Origin: an uncultured Clostridia bacterium
GTDB taxonomy: Bacteria; Bacillota; Clostridia; Christensenellales; UBA1242
Reading direction: 5' to 3'
NCBI GenBank assembly: GCA_905235475.1
Contig: CAJOLU010000006.1
Coordinates: 1 to 42,367 of the forward strand
DNA length: 42,367 nt
Shown: one piece after another, positions 18,307-28,090 of the stretch
Layout of the letters: the number at the start of each line of letters is the position of its first letter
Numbering within the stretch: position 1 is the stretch's first letter
Translations under genes and position numbers: made by a program
Notes under the pieces: model-generated
Told to the model about the DNA's origin: nothing
The model's input: only the letters and a program-made list of their open reading frames with translations
Database searches by the model: none

Positions 18307-19467
18307 ATGGCGAGAAAAAACATAGCAGTTTTAGATTTTGGAAGCAGTCATATTTCTGTTATGATGGGTTCTTTAAGCATTAACGACACCTTAAATCTCA
18401 AGGGATATGGAGAGGTTTCGTATGCTGGATTTATGGACGGTGAATTTTTGGAACCAGAAGCACTTAAAGAAGATGTTGCATCAGCAATCGCAATGGCAGA
18501 AAACAACGCGCAAGCAAAAATAACTCACTTATATGTTGGTGTTCCTGCGGAGTTTAGTGAAGTTGTTGTGAAAAATGCTGAGATGAATTTCTACACTCCA
18601 CACAAAATAACAGATGAAGATGTTGTGGACCTATATAACATTCACACCAGTTTTGGAAATGATGATTTTAGTGTGGTTTCTCGTTCTCCAATTTACTTTA
18701 CGCTTGATGATGGGGAAAGAATAATCAAGGCAACAGGCAAGACAACAGAGAAATTTTCAGGACTTATTAGTTACACTCTTTGTGATAACAAGTTTTTGGA
18801 AAGTGTTCAACAAGCGTTGGCACCGCTCAACATTCAATACATTGAATATTTTAGTGAGCAATTAAGTGAAAGTTTGTTCTTGATTGAACCTGAAGAGAGA
18901 GATGCTTGTGCTGTTTTGATAGATTGTGGCTTTTTATCAACAAGTGTGTCAACAATTATGGGTGACGGACTTTTGGACTTGAAGTCATTCACGCTTGGCT
19001 CAGGGCATATGGTTGGCGATATTTGCGAAAGATTTGGCGTTGGACCAGAACAAGCAGAAGAAATCAAGAGGGGCATATCTTTGCTTGAAGAAAATGATGA
19101 CGAAGTGTTTGAGGTGACTGAAGCAGACGGAAGTGTTAAAGAAATTGCTGTCAGTGATGTTTGCGAAATTGTGAAATATCGCGTAAGGCAAATTGGAAAA
19201 ACAATTCTAAAATGCTTTGATGCAAGTGATATTGAACTGCCTGAACAATCAAAAATCTACATCACAGGTGGTGGAATTGATTACATCGAGGGAGCAATCC
19301 CACTTTTATCTGAAACAATTGGAAGAGAAGTCGTGGAACTTGTTCCACCAGTAAAAGGGCTAGACAAGCCTCATCTATCTTCAACAGTGAGTTTGCTTGA
19401 TATGGCACTCAAGAAAAACAAACAGTCGATTGGATTATTTTTTGTAAAACTATTTAAAAGGAAGTAA
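18307..19467 (+). CDS. ftsA: Cell division protein FtsA
   Basis: 386 residues of the actin-like ATPase family. Phosphate loops are seen at LDFGSSHISVMMG (about 9-21) and LIDCGFLSTSVST (about 203-215), and the adenosine motif at ITGGGIDYIEG. The C-terminal SIGLFFVKLFKRK is a short amphipathic helix that ties FtsA to the membrane. FtsA links FtsZ filaments to the membrane and recruits later divisome proteins. AAGGAG precedes ATG 18307. It is the first gene of an ftsA-ftsZ-small membrane protein operon with its own promoter. Confidence 0.93.
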   Translation: MARKNIAVLDFGSSHISVMMGSLSINDTLNLKGYGEVSYAGFMDGEFLEPEALKEDVASAIAMAENNAQAKITHLYVGVPAEFSEVVVKNAEMNFYTPHKITDEDVVDLYNIHTSFGNDDFSVVSRSPIYFTLDDGERIIKATGKTTEKFSGLISYTLCDNKFLESVQQALAPLNIQYIEYFSEQLSESLFLIEPEERDACAVLIDCGFLSTSVSTIMGDGLLDLKSFTLGSGHMVGDICERFGVGPEQAEEIKRGISLLEENDDEVFEVTEADGSVKEIAVSDVCEIVKYRVRQIGKTILKCFDASDIELPEQSKIYITGGGIDYIEGAIPLLSETIGREVVELVPPVKGLDKPHLSSTVSLLDMALKKNKQSIGLFFVKLFKRK

Positions 19468-19484
19468 ACATTATGGAGGGAAAT

Positions 19485-20687
19485 ATGGATTATAATGATT
19501 TCGCATCAGAAAACCAGGTTAAGCCTGTTGTAAAAATTAAAGTTGTTGGAGTTGGTGGCGGTGGAAACAACGCTGTTAACAGAATGGTTAATGCTGGAGT
19601 TAGTGGAGTTGAGTTTATTGCGGTTAACACAGATAAACAAGCACTTCAAGTTAGCAAGGCAGACTATAGAATTCAAATTGGAAGCAAATTAACAAAAGGT
19701 TGGGGCGCTGGAGCAGACCCAGAAGTTGGACTTAAAGCTGCAGAAGAAAACCTAGACGAATTAAGGCAAACATTAAATGATGCCGATCTTGTGTTCGTCA
19801 CTGCTGGTATGGGTGGTGGAACTGGAACAGGTGCTGCTCCTCTTATTGCAAGCCTTGCAAAAGAGAAAGACATTTTAACAATTGCAGTTGTCACAAAGCC
19901 ATTCAACTTTGAAGGAAGAAAGAGAATGGAAAACGCCGAAAAGGGTGTTGAGGCACTTAGAAAAGTTGTTGACTCTTTGGTTATTATTCCAAATGAAAAA
20001 CTGTTCAAACTTGTTCCAAAGGGAACTTCAATTGTTGACACATTTAGATACGCTGATGACGTTTTAAGACAAGGTGTTCAAGGAATTTCAAACATTATTG
20101 TTGATAACTCACTTATCAACCTTGATTTTGCAGACATTAACACAATTATGAAAAATAGAGGACTTGCTCACATGGGTATTGGAAGAGCAAAAGGAGACAG
20201 AAAGATTTTTGATGCTCTTTCACAGGCTGTTTCAAGTCCACTTCTTGAAACAACAATTGAGGGTGCAACTGGAATTATCTTTAATGTTAAGGGTGGAGTT
20301 CAACTCCCAATCGACCAAGTTCACGAGGCAGCTGATCTTATGAGAGAAATTGTTGACCCAGATTGTAACATTATTTTTGGTACCAGTGTTGATGAAAGTT
20401 TGGAAGATGCTGTTGAAATCACTGTTATTGCAACAGGTTTTAAAGGAAATGAAACACCATCACTTTTAGAAACTCAAGAAGAAGAGAAAAAGCCAGCGCC
20501 TTCTGCTGATGACCTCAAATACAATAGTCAATATTCAGACTTTTTAACAAACCGCTTTAAAAATGATGAAGAACAAAAGCCAGTTTTTGCTAGACAAGAA
20601 GAAGTCAAAGAGCAAAAAAGCAGTTCAAGAATTTCTGTTGATGAATCAGAAATTCCACCATTCTTAAGAAAATTAAGAAATAAATAA
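19485..20687 (+). CDS. ftsZ: Cell division protein FtsZ
   Basis: 400 residues. The tubulin-like GTPase core carries VGGGGNNAVNRM (near 22-34), the signature GGGTGTG at 110-116, and the T7 loop NLDFAD that activates GTP hydrolysis in the neighbouring subunit. A variable linker (about 325-385) leads to the C-terminal peptide DESEIPPFLRKL, the docking site for FtsA and other partners. ATG 19473 is also in frame and would add four residues; I prefer ATG 19485 because GGAGG lies five bases before it, like the spacing at the spoVB-type gene. The next gene follows after 21 bases. Confidence 0.97.
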   Translation: MDYNDFASENQVKPVVKIKVVGVGGGGNNAVNRMVNAGVSGVEFIAVNTDKQALQVSKADYRIQIGSKLTKGWGAGADPEVGLKAAEENLDELRQTLNDADLVFVTAGMGGGTGTGAAPLIASLAKEKDILTIAVVTKPFNFEGRKRMENAEKGVEALRKVVDSLVIIPNEKLFKLVPKGTSIVDTFRYADDVLRQGVQGISNIIVDNSLINLDFADINTIMKNRGLAHMGIGRAKGDRKIFDALSQAVSSPLLETTIEGATGIIFNVKGGVQLPIDQVHEAADLMREIVDPDCNIIFGTSVDESLEDAVEITVIATGFKGNETPSLLETQEEEKKPAPSADDLKYNSQYSDFLTNRFKNDEEQKPVFARQEEVKEQKSSSRISVDESEIPPFLRKLRNK

Positions 20688-20708
20688 TAAAATATAAGGA
20701 GTTTTGTT

Positions 20709-21131
20709 ATGGAAGTTACAAAAAGTAAGGGTTTTCACGCAGCCTTGGGTTCAGTATCAATTGTTATGCTTGTTTTAAGCCTACTATTGGCTGTTAAAAC
20801 AATTGCATCACCAGCAATTTTAACTTGGGTTTGGGCAGTTTTGGTTATTTGCTTTGCAATCAATATAATTGAAATGGTTATTTATTTTATGTTTGAAGGT
20901 TCAGAAATTGGTTTAATGCTTTGCAAATGGTTAAATATCTTTATTGCTATAATTTTGTTTGTGGTAAACACAATTGGCCTTATTGCAGGAGCGGCCGAAA
21001 TTTTTGCTAATTTTGCAATTGGTTGGGTTAGCTTTTTGGTTATGATTTTAACTTACTTTGTGATTGGTGCGATGGTTGTTTATTGCATTTTTGCAGTTAA
21101 AGAAAGCAAAAAAGGAATCCAAGAAAACTAA
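20709..21131 (+). CDS. Small four-helix membrane protein, unknown
   Basis: 140 residues with four hydrophobic helices at about 12-32, 36-58, 72-96 and 102-130, short loops and a Lys-rich C-terminus. I do not recognise the family. AAGGAG precedes ATG 20709. It is 21 bases behind ftsZ with no promoter or terminator between, so it is probably co-expressed with ftsA-ftsZ and may act at the division site or the asymmetric septum; that is inference. In many clostridia this position after ftsZ is taken by spoIIGA-sigE-sigG. Two terminators follow. Confidence 0.7.
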   Translation: MEVTKSKGFHAALGSVSIVMLVLSLLLAVKTIASPAILTWVWAVLVICFAINIIEMVIYFMFEGSEIGLMLCKWLNIFIAIILFVVNTIGLIAGAAEIFANFAIGWVSFLVMILTYFVIGAMVVYCIFAVKESKKGIQEN

Positions 21132-21136
21132 TATAT

Positions 21137-21161
21137 AAAAGTGGAAGATATCCACTTTTTT
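21137..21161 (+). terminator. First of two tandem terminators after ftsZ operon
   Basis: Stem AAAAGTGGA (21137-21145) with 21151-21159, 5-base loop, T run. Confidence 0.75.
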
Positions 21162-21166
21162 GTTTT

Positions 21167-21192
21167 AAAAGAGCTTAGGGCTCTTTTTTTTT
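21167..21192 (+). terminator. Second tandem terminator, before spoIVA
   Basis: Stem AAAAGAGC (21167-21174) with GCTCTTTT (21180-21187), 5-base loop, T run to 21192. Confidence 0.8.
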
Positions 21193-21236
21193 GTTTAATA
21201 AAGAAAAGGTTGAAAAGAAATTTTTGTGCTATTGCT

Positions 21237-21267
21237 GTCATAAAAGAAACACAATCATCATAAGAAT
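21237..21267 (+). promoter_or_regulatory. Candidate sigma-E promoter of spoIVA
   Basis: GTCATAAA (21237-21244), 14-base gap, CATAAGAAT (21259-21267). The -35 matches the B. subtilis sigma-E pattern GTCATATT in six of eight bases and the -10 keeps its CATA core. spoIVA is sigma-E dependent in Bacillus and no sigma-A promoter is evident here. Confidence 0.45.
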
Positions 21268-21295
21268 GATACTAGACTTAAAAAAAGGAGAAAAT

Positions 21296-22777
21296 ATGGA
21301 AACGAAAAATATTTATGAAGACATAACTGCCAGAACAAATGGCGACATATATATTGGTGTTGTTGGACCAGTGCGTGTGGGGAAATCTAGTTTTATCGCT
21401 AAATTTATGGAAGAGTTTGTTATTCCAAACATTTCAAACAAAAACGCAAAGAATGTGGCAATCGATGAACTGCCTCAAAGTGCAGATGGCGCAACAATAA
21501 TGACCACTCAACCCAAGTTTGTTCCAGCAGAAAGTGTTGCAATTTGTCTTAATAAAAAAATAAATATGAACATAAAACTCATTGATTGCGTGGGTTATTT
21601 TGTTGATGGTGCTATGGGTAAAGAACAAGATGGCAAGCCAAGAATGGTTAAAACCCCTTGGAGCACAGAAAGTATGCCACTTGTGGAGGCCGCAGAACTG
21701 GGAACTCAAAAAGTGATTAGAGACCATTCAACCATTGCAATTTTGCTCACAACAGATGCTAGTTTTGGCGAAATTAAACGAGAAAAATTTGTGCCAGTGG
21801 AAGAAAGACTTGTTAGTGAATTAAAAGAGATTAAAAAGCCTTTTGTGATTGTTCTTAACTCAAAAGATCCTCAAAGCAAAAGCGCAAAAGATATGCAAAA
21901 AAGTTTGGAGGAAAAATATGGCGTTGGAGTTGTTTTGCTAAATGCACAAGAGATGAAAGAAGAAGATGTTGAAAATGTCTTTGAAAAAGTTTTGGGAGAA
22001 TTTCCACTTGGTGGAGTTGAGATAAACTTGCCAAACTGGCTCACTGCTCTTCCTTATGAAAATGAGCTCATAGAAGAAGTTGCCAACGAGTTTAAGAGCG
22101 TGACTCAAAATATAGAAAAAGTGGGGCAAATGCAAAAAGATGTTGTTTTGTTTGCAAATAGCCAAAAGTTTATGCAAATAACACTGAAATCTATTGATAT
22201 GGGTTCAGGCAAACTTGCGTTTGATGTTGTTCCAAAAGATGGCTTGTTTTATGAAGTTTTGAGCAATCAATGTGAAATGGACATCAAAGATGATTTTTCT
22301 CTTCTTGCTCAAATAAAGGAATTAAGCAATGCCAAAAAAGAATATGACAAACTAAAAGATGCTCTGGTTCAAGTGAAAGAGACTGGCTATGGTGTTGTTG
22401 TTCCAAGCACAAAAGACCTTGTTTTTGATGAACCAGAAATTGTGAAACAAGGTGGGAATCGCTATGGGGTCAGACTAAAAGCCACCGCCCCAAGCCTTCA
22501 CATTATGCGTGTGGACCTTGAAACTGAAATTAGCCCAATGGTTGGCTCAATGGAACAATCCAAAGATTTGGTGGAATATTTGGAAAGTCAAACAAAAGAT
22601 AATCCCGATGGCATTTGGCAAACAAATATGTTCGGAAAATCTATTGAAGAGATGATGACAGATGGCTTAAATAGCAAAATAAACAAAATGCCAATTGAGG
22701 CACAAAAGAAAATGCGAAAAACTCTCACAAGAATTGTGAATGAAGGCAAAGGTGGAATTATTTGCATTTTGCTATAA
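21296..22777 (+). CDS. spoIVA: Stage IV sporulation protein A
   Basis: 493 residues, against 492 in B. subtilis. The N-terminus METKNIYEDITARTNGDIYI and the Walker A GPVRVGKS (24-31) match the family, and the C-terminus ends in NEGKGGIICILL, close to the known end of the family that docks on SpoVM at the membrane. SpoIVA is an ATPase that polymerises on the outer forespore membrane as the base layer of the spore coat. The frame is open further upstream to 21191, but AAGGAG lies five bases before ATG 21296. It stands alone between two terminators upstream and the ftsH promoter downstream. Its presence is the strongest sign that this organism forms endospores. Confidence 0.97.
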   Translation: METKNIYEDITARTNGDIYIGVVGPVRVGKSSFIAKFMEEFVIPNISNKNAKNVAIDELPQSADGATIMTTQPKFVPAESVAICLNKKINMNIKLIDCVGYFVDGAMGKEQDGKPRMVKTPWSTESMPLVEAAELGTQKVIRDHSTIAILLTTDASFGEIKREKFVPVEERLVSELKEIKKPFVIVLNSKDPQSKSAKDMQKSLEEKYGVGVVLLNAQEMKEEDVENVFEKVLGEFPLGGVEINLPNWLTALPYENELIEEVANEFKSVTQNIEKVGQMQKDVVLFANSQKFMQITLKSIDMGSGKLAFDVVPKDGLFYEVLSNQCEMDIKDDFSLLAQIKELSNAKKEYDKLKDALVQVKETGYGVVVPSTKDLVFDEPEIVKQGGNRYGVRLKATAPSLHIMRVDLETEISPMVGSMEQSKDLVEYLESQTKDNPDGIWQTNMFGKSIEEMMTDGLNSKINKMPIEAQKKMRKTLTRIVNEGKGGIICILL

Positions 22778-22889
22778 AACTATGCAACTATTTATAATTT
22801 ACTTGATGTTATAAAAAGATGAAAAATAATATTTTTTGTCTTTTTTATTTTTTGCACAATTTTTCCTATCTTAAAAGTTTTAAAAGTAT

Positions 22890-22918
22890 TTGCTTTTTGC
22901 ATAATATAATGATATAAT
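22890..22918 (+). promoter_or_regulatory. Sigma-A promoter of ftsH
   Basis: TTGCTT (22890-22895), 17-base spacer, TATAAT (22913-22918). A second TATAAT at 22905-22910 has no fitting -35. Confidence 0.75.
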
Positions 22919-22952
22919 AAGTTGTGAATTTTTAGATATTAAGGAGGCTTTC

Positions 22953-25130
22953 GTGGAACAGAATAATAATTTGGGGCAAAAAAAACCTTTTCCATTTTGG
23001 TCAACACTACTTATTGCATTACTTATTATTTTGGTAATTGCTAGCATTATTCCAAGAGGGGATAATAAAGAAATCTCAAGAAGTGATTTTGAAACTGCCT
23101 TTGCAAATAATGAAGTCGCAGGTGTTTATATTTATGGCACAAATGTTAGAGGTGTGTATGTTGAGGGTGTTGAAAATCATAAAGTGTCACTAGAAGACTT
23201 TAAAAAGTCTAATGGAACAAAAAATGACTTTCATTTTTCAATTATTGCAGGTTCTGAAATCGACACTCTTATAAAAGATATTAAAGCATTTAATGACGAT
23301 AGTTCAAAAACTTATGATATTTGGTATAACGAAGAGCCGGCGCAAGAAAGTTGGATTACAAGAATTTGGCCATTTATTTATATTCTTCTTCTTATTTTGT
23401 TCTTTGTGTTAATCTTTAAGTCATTTAAGAAGATGAGCGGACAAAATATGGACTTTGGAAAGAATAAGGCTCGAATGGAACAAAACTTAAAAGTTAGATT
23501 TAAAGATGTTGCTGGGTGCGAAGAAGAAAAGAAAGAAATGAGCGAACTTGTTGAGTTCTTAAAGAACCCTAAAAAGTTTACTGACCTTGGAGCAAGAATT
23601 CCAAAGGGAGTTTTGATGGTTGGTCCACCAGGAACTGGTAAAACACTTCTTGGAAAAGCTATTGCTGGAGAAGCTGGAGTGCCATTCTTCAATATCACAG
23701 GAAGTGATTTTGTTGAAATGTTTGTTGGTGTGGGTGCAGCACGTGTTAGAGATTTGTTCGAAACAGCAAAGAAGAATAGTCCATGTTTAATCTTTATTGA
23801 TGAAATTGATGCTGTTGGAAGACAACGTGGAGCTGGCCTTGGAAACACTAACGATGAACGTGAACAAACACTTAACCAACTTTTGGTTCAAATGGACGGA
23901 TTTGATGTTAATGAAGGAATTATTGTTATTGCAGCAACAAACAGACCTGATGTTTTGGACCCAGCACTATTGCGTGCGGGTAGGTTTGATAGAAGAATTA
24001 CTGTTGGATATCCAGATGTGAAAGCAAGAGAACAGATTTTGCGTCTATACACAAAAGATAAACCAATGGCTAAAAACATAAATTATGCTGAAATTGCAAG
24101 ACATTTAGGTCCAGGCACAACTGGTGCAGAAATTGAAAATATCATTAATGAGGCTGCAATTTTGGCTGCTCGTGCTGGAAAATCTATTATCACACAAAGC
24201 GACATTATGGAAGGTGCAATCAAAGTTGCATATGGTCCACAAAGAAGGAGTGCTGCTGTTAGTGAAGAAGATAGAATTAACACAGCATATCACGAGTCTG
24301 GGCACGCAATTGTTTCACGAACTTCAAAGAACTTAAAACAAGTTGTTAACGAAATAAGCATAATCCCAAGGGGAATGGCAGGTGGTTACACATCTCCATC
24401 AACTGAAAAAGAAATGTTTATGTACACAAAAGAACAACTTTTAGATGAAATTGAGGTTGCAATGGGTGGAAGAGCTGCTGAGTATATTATTTATGGAAAA
24501 TATTCAACTGGTCCATCAAACGACATAGAAAAAGCAACAAATGTTGCAAGAGAAATGATAACAAAATATGGTATGAGCGATAAACTTGGCCCAGTTTGCT
24601 ATAGTAATGGCGGCGAAGTGTTCTTGGGAAGAGATTTCACAACAAGAAGTAACATAAGTGAAAAAACAGCTGAACTTATTGACCAAGAAATTCAAGAGAT
24701 GCTGGAACGTTCTTTCCAAAATGCAATCAAAACCATTAACAAACACAGAAAAGAAATGGAAGTTATGGTTAAAGTTTTGCTTGAAAAGGAAACAATCTAT
24801 TCACAAGAAGTTGATATGATCTTGGAAGGCAAATCTTACGAAGAGGTTATTGAGTTCATTAATAAACGCCAGAAAGATCACGAAAAAGAAGATGATGATG
24901 CAAAAAAGGCAAAGAAAAAACCTATGGAAGAATCTCAAGCAGAGGAAGCAAAGTTAAACAAAATAAAACAATCTGCCATTGATGCCTTCTATAACACTGA
25001 AGCAGAAAAACAGGAAGAAACTGCCCAAAAAGATGCTGGCAAAAAGGTAGACACAAAAAAGACAGAAAAGAAAACTGCAGAAAAAACAAAGAAAAGTGAA
25101 GTTAAAGATGATAAACGAGGCGAAAAATAG
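22953..25130 (+). CDS. ftsH: ATP-dependent zinc metalloprotease FtsH
   Basis: 725 residues starting at GTG 22953, with AAGGAGG five bases upstream. Two membrane helices (about 14-34 and 138-157) flank an external domain. The AAA domain has GPPGTGKT (224-231), LIFIDEID (279-286) and the arginine-finger region [17 protein letters not shown]. The protease has HESGH at 447-451. FtsH degrades unassembled membrane proteins and short-lived regulators, and has sporulation roles in Bacillus. Residues 638-725 form an unusually long Lys/Glu/Ala-rich tail, longer than in most orthologues. The stop is TAG. A separate sigma-A promoter for the next gene begins 13 bases after the stop. Confidence 0.96.
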   Translation: MEQNNNLGQKKPFPFWSTLLIALLIILVIASIIPRGDNKEISRSDFETAFANNEVAGVYIYGTNVRGVYVEGVENHKVSLEDFKKSNGTKNDFHFSIIAGSEIDTLIKDIKAFNDDSSKTYDIWYNEEPAQESWITRIWPFIYILLLILFFVLIFKSFKKMSGQNMDFGKNKARMEQNLKVRFKDVAGCEEEKKEMSELVEFLKNPKKFTDLGARIPKGVLMVGPPGTGKTLLGKAIAGEAGVPFFNITGSDFVEMFVGVGAARVRDLFETAKKNSPCLIFIDEIDAVGRQRGAGLGNTNDEREQTLNQLLVQMDGFDVNEGIIVIAATNRPDVLDPALLRAGRFDRRITVGYPDVKAREQILRLYTKDKPMAKNINYAEIARHLGPGTTGAEIENIINEAAILAARAGKSIITQSDIMEGAIKVAYGPQRRSAAVSEEDRINTAYHESGHAIVSRTSKNLKQVVNEISIIPRGMAGGYTSPSTEKEMFMYTKEQLLDEIEVAMGGRAAEYIIYGKYSTGPSNDIEKATNVAREMITKYGMSDKLGPVCYSNGGEVFLGRDFTTRSNISEKTAELIDQEIQEMLERSFQNAIKTINKHRKEMEVMVKVLLEKETIYSQEVDMILEGKSYEEVIEFINKRQKDHEKEDDDAKKAKKKPMEESQAEEAKLNKIKQSAIDAFYNTEAEKQEETAQKDAGKKVDTKKTEKKTAEKTKKSEVKDDKRGEK

Positions 25131-25142
25131 ACATAATAACAC

Positions 25143-25171
25143 TTGACTAATCGCAAAAAATCTATTATAAT
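25143..25171 (+). promoter_or_regulatory. Strong sigma-A promoter
   Basis: TTGACT (25143-25148), 17-base spacer, TATAAT (25166-25171), serving the gene that starts at 25209. The TTG of the -35 is in frame with that gene but is not its start. Confidence 0.85.
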
Positions 25172-25208
25172 AAACACAAATTTAAAACTTAATTTAGGAG
25201 CAAAGCAT

Positions 25209-25868
25209 ATGAACGCTAAAAAGATTATCAGTTACACATTGTTAGGAATTATCACAGCTTTATTGATTGTTGTGATTGTTCTATCATTTGTGTCTAAAAA
25301 ACTTTCGCCAACGCTAGCAAGCATTTCAACATCAGAAGAAATGATGAGCCCAACAGAAATAACTGTTTCAAAATATGTGGATTCAAAAGAATATATTTAT
25401 AGAATGCAAAAAGATAACTTTAATGAAGAAGAAACTAAAAACGACTATGAATATGTTATGAAGAGTTTTGATGGCATTGGAACATTCACATATATGCAAC
25501 AACTATTTTTGGGACTTGGAGATTTTAAGCAAGAAATTGTTTATGGAAAAACATCAAGCATTTCTTCTCTTCATCAACAAACAGATGGCTATTTAATTGA
25601 GTTTGCTTATGCAAATAGTCAAACACTCAAAAATCCAAACGGAACAGTTTATAAAAATAATGAAGATAAAGAAGTAGCTTTTACAAAGATGGATATCTTC
25701 GTTGATAATTCAAATGAAGTTAGCACATATAAATTATATTTCAAAACTTACACAAGTGATGATACATCAGTTTATTATGTATATAATATTTGTGCAAATG
25801 TTAATTCACTTTATGAAATGGCACAAAGTTTTGATGAAGCCGACAAACTTCAAGGAATATTAGGATAA
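25209..25868 (+). CDS. Membrane-anchored extracytoplasmic protein, unknown
   Basis: 219 residues with one N-terminal hydrophobic helix (about 5-27, ISYTLLGIITALLIVVIVLS) and about 190 residues outside, mostly polar with many Tyr and Asp. No lipobox cysteine and no clear cleavage site, so I infer a retained anchor. I do not recognise the family. It has its own strong promoter, AGGAG before ATG 25209, and a terminator, so it is a single-gene unit. Strong monocistronic expression next to ftsH is the only context clue. Confidence 0.7.
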   Translation: MNAKKIISYTLLGIITALLIVVIVLSFVSKKLSPTLASISTSEEMMSPTEITVSKYVDSKEYIYRMQKDNFNEEETKNDYEYVMKSFDGIGTFTYMQQLFLGLGDFKQEIVYGKTSSISSLHQQTDGYLIEFAYANSQTLKNPNGTVYKNNEDKEVAFTKMDIFVDNSNEVSTYKLYFKTYTSDDTSVYYVYNICANVNSLYEMAQSFDEADKLQGILG

Positions 25869-25873
25869 GAAAT

Positions 25874-25898
25874 AAGTAGCAATTTGGCTACTTTTTTT
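25874..25898 (+). terminator. Terminator
   Basis: Stem AAGTAGC (25874-25880) with GCTACTT (25887-25893), 6-base loop, T run to 25898. Confidence 0.8.
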
Positions 25899-25920
25899 CT
25901 TTTTTATGGGCGTATTTTGT

Positions 25921-25949
25921 TTTACTTATCAAGAATTATACGATATAAT
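25921..25949 (+). promoter_or_regulatory. Sigma-A promoter of the acyl-CoA synthetase gene
   Basis: TTTACT (25921-25926), 17-base spacer, TATAAT (25944-25949). Confidence 0.7.
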
Positions 25950-25980
25950 TATGTAGTTAAAGAAAAAAGTAGGTATGATT

Positions 25981-28089
25981 ATGAGAAGATTAGATAAAAT
26001 TATGTATCCAGAAAGTGTGGCTTTGATTGGCGCAAGCGAAAAAGAGGGCAGTGTTGGAAACGAACTTCTAAAAAAGATGTTAGAGTTTAAGTATAATGGC
26101 AAAATCTATCCAATTAACCCAAAACATAGTTACATTAATAATATGAAATGCTATAAGAAAATAACTGATGTTTTAGGGCAAATTGATTTGGCAATTATTG
26201 CTGTTCCTGCAAAACTTGTTTGTGGTGTTTTGGACGAATGTCACTTGGCACAAGTGGAAAATGTTGTCATTATTTCAAGTGGCTTTAAAGAAGTTGGTGG
26301 AGAAGGTTTGGAACTTGAAAAAGAACTTCAAGAACGCATTGAAAAATATAATATGAACCTTGTTGGTCCAAACTGTTTGGGCGTTTTTAACGCAGATGGA
26401 AAACTTAACTTTGATGGTTGTTTTGCTCCAACAATTCCGTTAGTTGGGAACATTGGTTTTGCAACGCAATCTGGTGCTCTTGCTGGTGGTGTTTTTAACA
26501 TCAGTGAAGCAAAAAGAGTGGGATTTGGGCAAATGGTTTCTTTGGGAAATCAAACTGATGTTGATTCTCTTGATGTGTTGGAACAATGGGAAAGTGATGA
26601 TAATATCGACGAAATTTTGCTATATTTAGAAAGCATTAACAACCCTCAAAAGTTTAGAAAGGTGGCAACAAGAGTTGCTCGCAAAAAGCCAATTCTTGCA
26701 ATAAAGTCTGGAAGAAGTGAGCAAGGTGCAAAAGCAGCAGCGTCTCACACAGGTTCTCTTGCTGGTTCTGATAGTGCTGCAAATGGACTTTTGGAATCTT
26801 GTGGAATTATTAGAGAATATAGTTTAAGGGAAATGTTTAATGATGCTCAAGTGCTGGAAAAATGTGCATTGCCAAAAGGGAAGAGATTAGGAATTATCAC
26901 CAATGCTGGTGGCCCGGGAATTTTGGCAACAGATAGTGCTTTTGATTATGGGTTGGAAGTTCCAACTTTTAGTGATGAATTGCAAGCAAAACTAACAAGG
27001 CTCACTCTTCCGCAAGCAAGTAAGAAAAATCCCGTTGATTTGGTGGCAAGTGCGTCTATGGAACATTATGTTAATGTTGCTGAAGAAATGCTGAAAAGTG
27101 ACGAAATTGATATGCTTTTGGTAATTTATCTATATATCACAGGAAGGCACGATATGGAAATCCAAAAGAACTTGGAAGACCTAAAGAAAAAATATCCACA
27201 AAAACCAATTGTTGTGTCTTATATGACAACACCAGATTTCTTTGAAAAGGTTAAAACAGAAATCAAGGAACCAAATGTTCCAATGTTTGATGATGTTGCA
27301 GACGCAGTTAGAGGTTTGGGACTTTTGGTTAAACGTAAGGAATTTTTGGAAGATATTAAACAAAAAACTCCAGTTTTTGATGTTAAAAAAGAAAATGTGG
27401 ACAAAATTTTTGCAAAAGCCAAAAAAGAGGCAAGAATGCTTCTAACAACAAAAGAAAGTTTGGAAGCACTAAAACATTATGGCATAATCGAGCCAAAGTG
27501 GGGTTCTGCTCTAAATATTGCTCAGGCAGAAAAACTTGCAAAGAAAATTGGTTTTCCACTAGTGCTCAAGATATCTAGCAAAACAGTTAGCCACAAAACA
27601 GATTTTGGTGGAGTTATTGTTGGAATCCAAAATAATGATGAACTCAAACAAGCTTTCACATCTCTTGAACAAAAATGCAAAGATGCTGGAATTTGGAATT
27701 CAATTGATGGAATTATTGTGATGGAGCAAGTGAAAGGAAGTGGCAGAGAACTTGTTGCTGGAATTGCTGAAAACGGAAATTATGGTCACCAAATTATGTT
27801 TGGTGTTGGTGGAATTTTTGTTGAAGCATTAAAAGAAGTTTCATTTAGACCTTGCCCACTTAACGCTCGTGATGCAGATGCCTTGATTGAATCAACAAAG
27901 GCAAAAAACATTATGGGCAACATTAGAGGTAAAAAGGCTGTTGACAAAACAGTGGTTAGAGATAGTTTGTTAAGGCTCAGTCAATTTGTTGGTGATTTTA
28001 AGTGTGTTAAAGAATTAGACATTAACCCATTTATGATTAGCGAAGATGGTCAGTTCCTAACAGTTGATGCAAGAATTGTAACAAAATAG
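25981..28089 (+). CDS. ADP-forming acetate/acyl-CoA synthetase (fused alpha-beta)
   Basis: 702 residues in the one-chain order of NDP-forming acyl-CoA synthetases: CoA-binding Rossmann domain (about 1-130; ESVALIGASEKEGSVGNELL), ligase/flavodoxin-like domains with the catalytic histidine H256 in AASHTGSLAGSD, and a C-terminal ATP-grasp domain (about 480-702; FPLVLKISSKTVSHKTDFGG). It converts acyl-CoA, ADP and phosphate to the acid, CoA and ATP, so it saves energy in fermentation of sugars or amino acids. The exact acid cannot be told from sequence. ATG 25975 is in frame but only one base from the AGGT site; ATG 25981 is better spaced. It has its own promoter and terminator. Confidence 0.9.
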   Translation: MRRLDKIMYPESVALIGASEKEGSVGNELLKKMLEFKYNGKIYPINPKHSYINNMKCYKKITDVLGQIDLAIIAVPAKLVCGVLDECHLAQVENVVIISSGFKEVGGEGLELEKELQERIEKYNMNLVGPNCLGVFNADGKLNFDGCFAPTIPLVGNIGFATQSGALAGGVFNISEAKRVGFGQMVSLGNQTDVDSLDVLEQWESDDNIDEILLYLESINNPQKFRKVATRVARKKPILAIKSGRSEQGAKAAASHTGSLAGSDSAANGLLESCGIIREYSLREMFNDAQVLEKCALPKGKRLGIITNAGGPGILATDSAFDYGLEVPTFSDELQAKLTRLTLPQASKKNPVDLVASASMEHYVNVAEEMLKSDEIDMLLVIYLYITGRHDMEIQKNLEDLKKKYPQKPIVVSYMTTPDFFEKVKTEIKEPNVPMFDDVADAVRGLGLLVKRKEFLEDIKQKTPVFDVKKENVDKIFAKAKKEARMLLTTKESLEALKHYGIIEPKWGSALNIAQAEKLAKKIGFPLVLKISSKTVSHKTDFGGVIVGIQNNDELKQAFTSLEQKCKDAGIWNSIDGIIVMEQVKGSGRELVAGIAENGNYGHQIMFGVGGIFVEALKEVSFRPCPLNARDADALIESTKAKNIMGNIRGKKAVDKTVVRDSLLRLSQFVGDFKCVKELDINPFMISEDGQFLTVDARIVTK

Positions 28090-28090
28090 C

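Noticed and set aside
21191..21295. 35-residue N-terminal extension of SpoIVA
   Set aside because: It would start in the terminator T run; ATG 21296 gives the normal family length and has AAGGAG.
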